This document shows positions 33,301 to 45,300 of a DNA stretch of 64,000 bases, piece by piece. Each line of letters opens with the position of its first letter. Positions within the stretch are counted from its first letter, which is position 1. The translations under genes and the position numbers were made by a program. Under the pieces are notes generated by a model that did not search any database, was not told the origin of the DNA, and saw nothing but the letters and a program-made list of their open reading frames with translations. Origin of the DNA: Apostichopus japonicus (taxonomy: Eukaryota; Echinodermata; Holothuroidea; Aspidochirotida; Stichopodidae); contig NC_092568.1 in assembly GCF_037975245.1 (NCBI RefSeq), positions 8,505,001-8,569,000 of the forward strand. The letters run 5' to 3'.

Positions 33301-36300
33301 ACCATAGGTTGGCGCGAAGCGTACAAGGAAATTTCGGCCGAAAATGCCTCCCAGATCGCTGGAAATGGCACCACCCAGGACCATTTGTTAGCGCAAAGCG
33401 TACAAGCAAATTTTGGCCAAAAATGTCTCCCAGATCGCTGGAAATGACACTTCCCAGGCCTTGTAAGTTGCATCTACGCACTTGCTATTTTGAAATTACT
33501 TAGCGATATCATTTAAAGAAGTGCTGAATGGGGGGGGGGCGGGCGGTCGCCCCCATCCCAAAAATCGTCATGTTCCCCGACGACGCTGTTGAGTTTAAGA
33601 CCAGCCACAGTTGGTTTCATAGCAAAATTATACACACGCGTTATGATAGACCATATATAGTATATATATAGATCATTAGTGAGAGAGGAAATGGAAACGT
33701 TAAAAAATGGAGTTGTCGGTGTAAGGGGTAGGGTGAGTCACACATTTACGAAATCATTGATCCGTCACTGGCTACCCTTCAGCGCTGTAATGATGTCACT
33801 GTTCTTCTTTCTCTTCCCGATGTCTTCGCGTTTTTCTTTTACTCCCTCCTTTTCTCCTTTTTCTCTCTTTCTTCATTTTCTTTTCCCTTCCGTCCTCTCC
33901 TCCTCCTCTTTTTCCCCCTTTTTTTCCTTTTTCTTCTCTTTTTTTCTCTCCTCTTTTTCTTACCCGGGGGGCGCGCGCCCCCAACGCCCCCCCTGGATAC
34001 ACACCTGAATAATACAATTTATAATGTGCTATTATCCAGAAAATGGCATTCGTTCAAGGCGTCGTACCAAAATAAATTGTGACACGGATGTAACTATGGT
34101 GAGGTTAAAGAGTTCCAAAGCTTAATAGGAGTTACCAATGATAAGGAAGAATCATAGAAGCAAGTGAGCGATCAAGCAGGAGTTAGTGTAAATGTTTTAA
34201 AATACAAAGAGGAGCTGTTAACTTTTAATCAACCCATCCAGGTCTGTCTGGTTTCAGACTGCAATGGTGACTTGGCCTGGGTGTATCAGCTATGAAACTG
34301 TTGTATACTTTTGACTTTTTTCCCTTCCAAAATGACAGACAATCCCGAAAGGTAATATACCTCTTGTGATATAAAAAATGCAACTAGCTGACAAATATGT
34401 TTTGTATTATAGTTTATTTGAAAGAATAGAAACGTTACATTACAAACCCAACCATCCGCTTAAAATGTCCTCAACTATGAAATAGTGTGCACTGTGTTGA
34501 ATTATGTATGTCACACATCTAGCCAGGGTTCTAAGAAGAAGTGGCCATCTACAAATATATATTTCTGTTACTGCTACTTGTCATTTAGCCTTTGAAGAAG
34601 ATCCTGCTAGGATCGAAACGTCAGGCCAACTTACTTTTACACATTATATATATTTTAGACGGTTTACTTTGGTTTATGTTGTAAATGTTGGATACGTCAT
34701 ATTTGTATTACAGGATGACAGTAGGCAGAATTATGTTAGTGCTCCTATGTCATAATCCAACAGAAAAATGAAAAATTGATTGTTAGTATTTCAACACCTT
34801 TCTCTTTCAGGGTATGGATAAGTCCTCTCTTCCCTAAGCTTGAGGAGGGTGAACTATCCCTGGATGGCATTACAGCTGACTCTGTTACCCATTTTAAGAG
34901 GGACCTTGTGGAATACCTGTCCATGTATAAGTCTATTTCACTCATGAGATGGAAGAAACATATATTACAACATGACTTCACCAGTGCCAGGTGAGAAAGG
35001 TGGAACAATTGTTCAGGAATCAAATACCAAAAAATGCTATGTAAAATGGTGTAGTTGCTATGCAACAGAGAAGATGTATATTGGTATATATATCAACAAG
35101 CACACCTTTTGTCAAGTTTTGGGAGAAACAAATATCAATAAACCTCAAATCTGCTACACAAACTAAAACTGCTAAAGTTATTTCCTAATAAAATAAAACT
35201 GTTAGCAAACTGCTTATCCATTACAGAGCCTGTGTAGGAAAATGTGTAAAAGTAAATTGGTAAATTGACGTTTCGATCCTAGCTTTAACCTTTGAAGAAG
35301 ATCCTGCTAGGATCGAAACGTCAGGCCAACTTACTTTTACACAAAGTTATTTCCTGGGGTTATTTGCCTACTAGTAACAGTAGTCAGAGAATATCAAGTG
35401 TCCAGGGGAAGGGGGGGGGGAGGCAGGAGAGGGTTGGTGTTTGGGCTGCGTGAATATCCGGGTAGCTGCCTCTCTGATTGTGTTTGGATTGACCGGGTGT
35501 TACATCATTTGAATCATTCTACAGTTAAGCTTGCATGTGATAAACTCTGCAACTGTAGTCTGTAATTTGGTATCTACAGTGCCCCTAGGCTTAAAACTTG
35601 TCAGCATCTATGAGAACCGTCAAGCAGTTATTAGTCAGTGGTCTGCAAGTGTGAAACTTTGGTCTTGAATCAATACCAGTCATGTTTTTTTTTTATGGTA
35701 GGTGAAACTGCTGCATTGAGTGAACAGATCTAAACCGCTGTCATAATGCATCAATATGCAAACCCTCTCTGTCATTAGAGCATTGCATTGTATCTCTACA
35801 ACCTTGTACAGTAGCTCTCCCGTAGGTAAAGTCTTTATCTCCAGGTGGTCTAGACATCTCAGGAAATGTTGTTATGTCTATTTGCAGAGTTTTCTTGGTA
35901 GCCTCCATTCCAGGAAGACATACCAACGATGCTAAAAGTAAATGGGGCCACATGAAGGTCAGAAAGGTAACTAGGAGATTATTATTGAATAATATTAAGA
36001 AGTGGAAAACTTTAACCCCTTTTGTATCCTTAATCATTCTTCCTCTATTTATGATAACTTTTATGTTGAAAATTTTTTTGTTATATTCTAAGACAGTCAT
36101 AAGTTAAATGTAACCTTTGCCGGATTTATCAGCAGAGAGTCTTTGAATTGTTGTTGTCACATAAGATTGTAACTTATGTTATATATTTTTAAGATGAGAA
36201 ACCTAAGTCACTTCTCAGACTTAAACAAAAAATTCCCTCATTCGGTTTCTATAGGATAGTATTAAACTTTACAGAAAACTGTCCAATGGTATATGAATGT

Positions 36301-39300
36301 TTCCTTTGCACTTTTATGCTCTGCCTCCACCCATTTGAGGGGGGCGGGGGATTAGGCTTTGATACGTTGAAAGCTTCTGTAGGGGATTCATAACTTACCA
36401 TAAGTTTGTAAGGTTTTAGATATTTGGTGGAGCAAACTGGAATGAAAGCAGTTTCTCCTTTTATTGCTCAACAAATATCTGTCTGCATACTTAGAAGGTT
36501 TTATCTTTTACAAATTGGAGTAAAACTTAAAAAAAATCAACCAAATTATTGCAGTTATAAACAGTAAACACACTAGTTTATAGTGATCTGTGTGTTTGTC
36601 TAAATAAAACATCCTACTTATTGTTAATGTTTACATTTTAATGTAACATTCACATGAGATCATGGTGAAGTACTTCCTTCCTAACCTTTATCAGTTATTG
36701 ATATGAAAAAAATAGTAAAACTGCTGTTTCCTGCAAACAAAAATCAGTGATTCATAAGTTTTCAGGTAAAAAGTGTTTTTTTTAATGGATCTATAGAGAG
36801 CAATACTTTAAAGCTACCACCCGCTGATAAATGTTGCTAATCGAGGAAGCATAGGTGAGGTCAATTACTTTTTACTTTTTTGTTTTGTTTTTGCAGGTTC
36901 TTTCAAAGCAAGGTCCTGACAGTGCTATGGTTAGAAACTGGTCTGCGATTGGTCAATTTTCGAGCGTTGGTTCCCTCGGGGCTGATCAGACCAAGTACCT
37001 GTGTGGTGAATGGCTACAGTCAATGCTCTCATCCAGAGGAGTATCAACCCAGTATGCATCCAGAGATGTCTCAACTAAGACACTCAAATTGGTAAGTTGG
37101 TCTCAGTTTGAGTTTGAGTGTATGTCCACAACAATAAGAGAGGAGTAGTACAGAGTCGAGATAAAACAAGGTGGTGGAGGAGGACCGAGTACGAGCAGTC
37201 CCCCTTAAACAGTTAAAACATTACAGATAAGCAGAATACAACAATAGAGGAAAAGAACAAAGAAAAAAAAAGGCATTTGGTTAAAGGAACTCTCTGGTGG
37301 TAGACAATGTAAGAATAATATTGAAAAGGGAAACATTCCACATGGTCAATTGAAGACCCCCCCCACCTCAATATCTTGTCCCTTGCCCAGTTTTATTGAA
37401 TGGGTTCAAGTAATTTCGTGAATTTGGAAAAAGGAAATACATAAAACTATTTATTTTCAAACAATGGAACTTTGTTTAAGTGGCTTATCTAACGGACCAT
37501 GAAAAATGAGATGGTTTTACCAAGCTAATTTTGTCAAGAACGTTTCATTAAGAAATTAAAGATCGAAAGTATCCAAAAATTTATCAAATTTCATTCATGT
37601 ATTTCTTTACCCATGCCTCTTGCTTTACACAAACTTCGTTTAAGCGGCTTATCTGACGGACCATGCAAAATGAGATGGTTTTACCAAGCTAATTTTGTCA
37701 AGAACGTTTCATTAAGAAATTAATGATGGAAAGTATCCAAAAATTTATCAGATTTAAACAATTAATTCATGTACTTCTTTATGCCATGCCTGTTGCTTTA
37801 CATAAGCCAATGAGATAACGCAGTGTAATGCATATTCATTACCAACGAAATTCTCCTTGCTCGAAGAACAGCTGATCGTCGATGTGACTAGCAGACTACT
37901 GACAACAGTAGTAAATGTGCAAAACCTAGCCTATAGTCACACATAATACTACACTTGGTATCACATACCTTCCATTATCTTCACAGTCTCTCTCTGACAG
38001 AGCCGAATAGCCTAACTATATTAGAACTAGGTCTCTGACTAGGCTACCCTATTATACTAAGACATAGGCTACTAACAGTTAGCTCAGGTTCCACCTGACG
38101 TTCAATGAAGCTGATCAAAGGAACACTGACTTACCATCTTTATTGTATATTCAATTCAGAAATAATCTCACATCCAAGGTCCTATGATATTAAAATAGTT
38201 GTCCGGTGATAAAACCTAACGTAGAGGAAGAATTTAGTCAAGAAGAAAAAAACCGATATCACTACTACATCCTTTTACTATTTCACAGGATTAGTGTATA
38301 TCCTATTACTTAACAACGCAATACCATGCTGATGCAACCACGGAACTAAATAAAAACTTACAGGCCATGAGGCAGTTAGTTTTACAAACACTAATGTGGG
38401 AGAAGCTTGCAAGGATTTATGGATTACAGCTTCACATCGGGTGGCTTCCATTCGACATTTTAACTCAAATTTAGAATCGAAAATGAAGCAGTGTGCATTT
38501 GTTACACCGGTGACACCGTTGCTGTTTAGTGTTGCATATTCATTACTTAACTCGAATCTAGGCGTGGTCTAGCTCTTATAATGTGAACCATTTTTTCAAA
38601 AAATGCTTTCAAAATTTTTCCGTCTATACACCGGTTTCGTTAGTTTTAACAACTATCACTGTCGTCTGCAGTCGTTGAATGACATATTTTATCCATGAAC
38701 AACATCGGTGGTAAATCTAAAAATAAATCACTTTAAACCTGTTATTACTGGCTATTAAACCTTTCCTTACTCCAGGAAGTGGTCTCACAGTAGGTGGTCT
38801 GCAAAGTCAGCTTCAAAAGCTTAACTTGGGATATTTTAATCTTCTCGTTGGTTATCTTTGAAATATGATACATTCATCAAAATACAACTCATTTGTAGAA
38901 ACTGTATTCCTCTGTGAATAAATAATTTGCAATGTTAAAGAAAAACAATTACATTTTCAGCTCAATTGCATTGATGATATCATTGAAAGTGTTATGAGGA
39001 TGTGGTTTGGGCCTATTTGATGCAAAAAAGTTTCCAGCAATATTTATAAGCAAACAGCTGCCGCCACCAGAAGATTGCTTTTAGTTGAAGTCTATGCATT
39101 GGCAGAAAAGTGATTGGGGAATTTTTTACAAAACTTTGAAAGAGGAGAACAGGATTCAACCCAGTGGCCACATGTTTTTGATTCCTGTGTTGCACCAACT
39201 GAGCAATCAAATGATTCCTTGGTGTGGTCATGCCTGTTAACCTTTCCTGTTGCTCTAGTGATGGCTGTCAGGAAAGATAGTATCTTGCATGTGCTTCAAG

Positions 39301-42300
39301 TTTTTGTTTCTGTAATCCCCCAGCATGATAGGGAGTCTATGAGTAAGCTGGCAGTATTGGGATATTTATTTAAGTGGGGTAGCAAGGGTTGGGGAAGAGT
39401 GGGGGATCGTCTTGGCTTCAACTCAAGTGCCAATGTCATTTGTAAGCAAGTTTTCAAGGGAAAAGTGAAAAATATGACACAATAAGTTCAAAATGTCTCT
39501 CCAACAAGAAAGAAGATAAACTTTGATATTGATTAGCCTATCATGTGGCTTGCAATTTCTGTTGCCTTCATTTCCAAATTCAGGGTTTATATTGTTCTTT
39601 GTTACAGATCTTTCCAACAATTGATAATGTCCGTACCAGTTTAGAAGGCTACAAGGCAGGAGCATCTATACCATACAACATACAGAATGCAAGAAGACAA
39701 GAGTACTTCCACACATTCCTACAGTAAGACCAACATTGCCAGAATATCTTTCTTTCTTTAGATCGGGGTTGGGGAGGGTGTGTTCTTTGGCTTAAATACT
39801 GCATATGTCCGTATCCAATTCATATTTATGCAATACCTCTTCATAATGCAAAAAGTAATTTCAAATGCATGCGAAATGTGAAGGAGAATAGCAAAACAGT
39901 GAATTAGATATTGTAATCATATATGTAAAAGTGTATTTTACAGAGGGGTAACTTTAAAGTAACTTGAAACAACAAGTACATTTGGTAATTCATTTTGAGT
40001 CCATTGTCACATTGTCCAGAAGTGAGCATATATGGACATTCCATCATCCTTAACATTATTGGACTTTATTAAATATTTTTTCATTTCAGTAAATGGAAAG
40101 CTAGTAACAGAGGCCGTTCAAGAGCATCTCCTCATTTAAAGTCATATTCACTCCTGTCTCCCGATAGCAAGAAGGCCGCTTGGTTTATGGTCACAAGGTA
40201 AGATCTGTCAGATTTAGTCAATATATGAAGAAAACAACTGTAATCTGTAGTCTATTTGAAATTTACAACCTCAAATAAGTTTCAGGTATGAATTGCAAGT
40301 GGTGTTAACATTTCGTGCCTTCCGAGGTAGAGTGGACAGGACTTCTTTCTTCTTTTTTTTGGCCAGTGTGAAAATGTAAAGAGATGTAAACATTGACAGA
40401 CTTTTTGTACGAGACAGACTCCTCGTGTCGTGGGCCATTTGCAAATGTGCACTAGGGTATAACTTCTTTCATTGAGCAATTTCTCTTTTGCTGAATTTGC
40501 TTTTGACTGATAAAAGAGAAACATGGTAAAAGCATCCTCTTGAAATTTACATCCAATTTTTTGTAGTTCAAAGTAGGAATTAATCGCAATATAAGTGAGT
40601 CATTCCATATTAAAGACAGGTATCTAATTTGTGACATTTTGTAGTGTTCTTGTAACAACACATAATCAACTATATATTACCATGGTCTGTAAAACGGAAA
40701 TAATGTTATTTATAGGGGTTAGCCACTCTAATGTGAAGTACCTGCTTCGCTCAAAAGTCGATGACCTTCGCATTGTTTGTTTATGATAATATTAGGCTCT
40801 ATTTTACCATGTAAATGTTATACTAGCTGATTCACAATGTGACAGAAACACTAAAATTGTCACAAATTTGGATCCGTTATTTATGAAAATGACCTCTACT
40901 CACCACATTCATAAGTATCGTATTAATTTTACAAAATTAGAGCTCGACCAAATTCAAGGTCATTGTTCAAGGTCATTCAAGGTCTTCATTCAAAGTCATT
41001 ATTCAAGTTCATTAAATTCAAGGTCATTAAATTCAAGGTCATTAACAATAGAGTGAAAACTAATTTAACAAAATCTTCATGTAAGTTTGCAATGATGACA
41101 TTACTAAAAGTCATCCATACTTGCATTTAAAGGTGACTGAAGTGTTTTTTTTGTGGAAATTTTATCGAAGTTTTAAGGAAACTTTTTTTATCAAAACCCT
41201 TTTTTCATCACAGTGCTAACATGTCGAAGGCGGCATGGGGAATGCTAGAGAAGAATGGAAGTCAATTGATGATCAGGTCTTATGAAATTGGAGTCCTCTT
41301 CCTTCCTCATCTGTTTGTGAGTATTTTCCTCGAAAACAGTTTTGGAAGATTTCTAGAAGAGACTTGAGCTCTTTTTGTGGAATTGGGAAGGGTGGGGGGG
41401 TCGAACATGAAGCCAACTTTTCCATTTTTAACTGTATCATGTCCACTGTTTGGGATTTGACTTGAAATACTGTGAAAAGATATATTTTAAGTAATAAGGA
41501 ACCCCTGCCTCCATCCCTCCCAGCTACACCTCAAATATTTTTGAAGTAATGTCTTAGGGACTCTATCAAAGCTAATTTCAATGGCATTCTTAAATGTATT
41601 TTTGTCCTTAGAAAATTTTTTAACCTGAGGGACACTTCATTTCAAAATAAATCTCGTAGAATGTGTGTTAAATTTGAATTTGTCTTAATTACTAATTATC
41701 ATTTGCTCTCATCACTGCTTGTCATTTTATCTATATAATCATGGCTTGCTGAAGCTTACATCTCTTCTATTCATTCAAAACATTTCAACATTTCAATTTA
41801 TGGTTTCATCTCATTAGCACTCCATTTTTGTTTTAAATTTTTATTCAATTTTCAATCAAACCTTTCCATATTTAGAAAATATGTTTTGCAATTAAATCTC
41901 CAACAATTGGCAAAATGTGAGAAATTATGCATTTTAGTGAAATACATTTTTTTTTTTTTAGGATGAGAACTGCAAACAGTTTTCTGTCTCTGAGGAAGAG
42001 AGTTCAGAATCATGTCTTCACTTCCCTCTTCCATGGGATGTGCCTCTGGAACCATATACAAAAACAGGTAAGATGCCAAAAACGTCAGTTTAATATAGAA
42101 ACCTTTTTATATCATTTTTTCTCTAGTACAGCAGTAAATGTTGGAAGGGGAAAACTTGCCTGTTCCCCACCTCCCCCCCCCCTAATTTTTTCTGTTCCCT
42201 TTCATGAAGTAGATTTGTCACTTCGGTATATTTCAGCTTTTTGTCACATAAGTTGTTCAAGACTAACCACTCTCTTGTGTTTAGTATCAAACTTTTTGTT

Positions 42301-45300
42301 GATTTCATTATATATTATCTTGTTTCGACAAAGCCTTGTTTCTATACTTGTATTTTATCAGATGACTCTTTCATAGAAATGTTACCAAACACAATTATAT
42401 CAACAGAATCCTCTCTGCCCTCAAATTTCTGCTGACCTTGCACCCTTACAGCCTTTACAATCCCCCCCCCTGCCCACCCACCTTTCTCCCTTACACACAC
42501 TCACAAAAAATTAAGTACCCCACCCCACATGCAAACCTTTGCATGAGTTTTGCATATTTAATGTGTATTTTTTTAAGAAGTTCAGGCTCTATCTACTAGC
42601 TTCCAACATTCTTTACTAATATTGTTACTATATAGTATTTATGTATGAATATGTATAGATCACAAAACAGTAACATGTGTCAATAATTGTGTCTGTACTG
42701 TAAAAAATGTCAATGTTATGTCATTTTTCCTATTACTATGTGATGATTCCACTACACTGATCACATGATAACATGAAACAGTATTCACAGTAAAAGACCC
42801 AATAAACAAAACAAAAAACAGACAAAATAATGCCAAATTCAACCCAATTCTTGTTTATCCATTCAAAAAAATTTAATCTTTTCATATTATTTTTATTACA
42901 CTTTTGTTCAGTTTCCTCTGTTGTGTTTTCCTTAAAAAATAAAATTTAAAAAAAAACATTTTTATGATTTAATTTTTTTGTTCGTGTGTTATTGCCTCAA
43001 ATTATTATTGTTGAAATTTTACTTAACTTTTCAAAGTATGGCTTTTTTTCCTACTATTTATTAACCTTTTTTTGGGGTTTTTTATTCCGTCGCACTTTCC
43101 GTGAAGGTCAAATCATTGTTACATGTTTAACAAATTGTTTGAAAATGTGCCATTCTTCGATGTTGGAACTGGGTCATGTTCTTTCTCTGACTCATTTCTA
43201 CTAAATCACCGCTTAAACAATTTCTTTTTATTCAGCAGACATAATACAATGTGGAGTCCATTAACTTCATATGCTTACTTCCCTTTCTTACTTGTACTAA
43301 CAGCCTCTAATTTGGTACAACAAAAAGCTCATATAGACTTTCAACTTATTTTACTGATTGTCCAACCTGCTTCCAACCTAATTTTCCTCATTTGCAGAGA
43401 AAAGAAATATAAATGGGTCAAGAAAATGCTACCAAAAACACTTGTTGATTTAGTCTCTAAGTTGATTAGAGCAAAATTAATTAAAGTAATTGCTACTTTG
43501 GCTTTTTAGAAGTATGGCTTCGGTTCCATTGTGTGTTGTAAATAATAGTGCACAGGTATTTTGTGAGCATTTCAACAGGGAATTTAACCAAAAAGAAAAA
43601 ACACAAAATGGACAAAATATCAATGTTTGCAATATGATTTGCTGTTTCTGTGGCTTGCGTTGGTCAGTTAGCTGTAGAAAGCACTGCTTGCTAGTCATCC
43701 AATTCTCCAGTAGAGCATGACCTGTTCACTACAGTGGTGTAGTATGGCTATCGTAGTAATATCCTTAACAACCGCTGGTCACCTCTAGAAGGGTTTTCCT
43801 TCCTTCAGAAGTGCAAGCTCATGAATAATTCATGAATTTACAGCAACGTAAATAAAACCCAAAGACTGCCTCATTGTCGAATAAAATAGGGTCATTATCT
43901 GCATGCCTCCAAGTCAAGGCTTTCTAAATAAAGCGAAATTATCTGACTTCGTCTGCATGATAGTAACACTCCGATTAATTGCCATGTCGGATGTTAATTA
44001 GATTACAAGCAACTTTGGGATTTCGTATGAAAGCTGACAGAAACTTTAACATTCAAAATGTAAGCACAGACAGTCACTCTACGTATTATGAATAGTGCCA
44101 ACTGTCCTTATACTATTCAACAGTCTTACAGGCAGGGTTCACCCCCTCTGCACCCCCCTCCCCTGCTACCGCCCAGACAATACATACCCCAAGGAATTAT
44201 GAATTTTGGAAGTTTATTCATAAATTATTAGATATTGAATCATGAATATTGACAAAAGGGTTAGGGGATATTCAAGTTTTATGGGTTTTTACATTTTATG
44301 GTAGTTGTTTCTGGAAATTAGGCCATTTTTAGTCAGTGAAGTGCCTTGAAGGCTTTTATATAGTTATTCTCTGTACTTTTTTTTTTTTAATATTCTAAAA
44401 TTTCTCACACTATCACTTGTTCTCTTCAATGATTATTGACCATTTTTTATTAATTCAAGAGAAGTCTTTCAGATCTCTCCTTGAAACTTGAATTTATTTG
44501 TCTCCCACATAAATATTATACATTTGACCTTCGTGAAAGTCATGTCTGTTCTACAATGATGTCAATGAATTAGTCAAGACGCTGTCATATTATCTATAAG
44601 TTTTCTTTGTTTGTGTGTTTGCTACTAATTTTGAACGAAATTAATCGTGTCAACTTTGCAAAATTGAATATTAAAATTTAAAAAGCATTTTGAGAAAACC
44701 TACTATGACTATCATATTAAAAACCAAGTCATTTAAGTTCAAACAAAGTGACTATTTTGTAATAAAACAAGGATTTATCCAGACCCATCTTATGGAATGA
44801 ATAAAGTTAGTATGAAGATACTGGGTTTGTTTCCCCCTATAACCAAATGAAATGTTTTGGTTTACATAAATTGATAGTTAACTACCCACGATTGAAACAA
44901 AATTTTTGTTTTATTGATAACTGTGCGTTTATGAGCTGTTTATTGATTCATGCCGTACAATTAGTAGAAGCAATTATTAGCAGATTTCCGTATGGCACCC
45001 ATCAATGTTCATCACAGCCTGCCCCCCCCACGGACCCCCCCCACTCCTCCCATATCCCTCATTTAATTGTTCAGGCAAAAATTTAATGCTGGATTCTTCA
45101 TTTTAACTGAGTTTCTAGTTAAAAGATTGTCAGGTTTACTGTGTTTTAAAGAGTCGTTTCATAATGCAAACTTGAGAGTTGGATGCCAAACTTGAAGCTC
45201 AGATCATATTATTCAATCACAAATGCACATCTGAATTTTGAACCCCTCAGTATTCACAGGGGCGTATCCAGGGGGGGGCGCAACAGGCGCGCGCCCCCCC

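Larger units (their letters stand above)
31822..34007. mobile_element. hAT-like composite element region (TDP1 intron 6)
   Basis: The left end CAGGCGCGTATCCAGG (31822) and the inverted right end CCTGGATACACACCTG (ending 34007) agree at 14 of 16 positions. No target duplication is visible, so the two ends may belong to different copies. Two related elements lie inside (32508-32885 and from 33232), together with a pyrimidine-rich stretch at 33800-33960. No transposase frame was found. Confidence 0.5.

Noticed and set aside
31822..34007. Single intact 2.2-kb hAT element
   Set aside because: Ends match at 14 of 16 bases but there is no target duplication and at least two other elements lie within, so it is kept only as a composite region.
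33679..34017. 109- and 73-codon frames on opposite strands
   Set aside because: Both come from a CT-rich tract near the right end of a hAT-like element.
40952..41042. CRISPR-like array
   Set aside because: Units are too short, have no unique spacers and lie in an animal intron.
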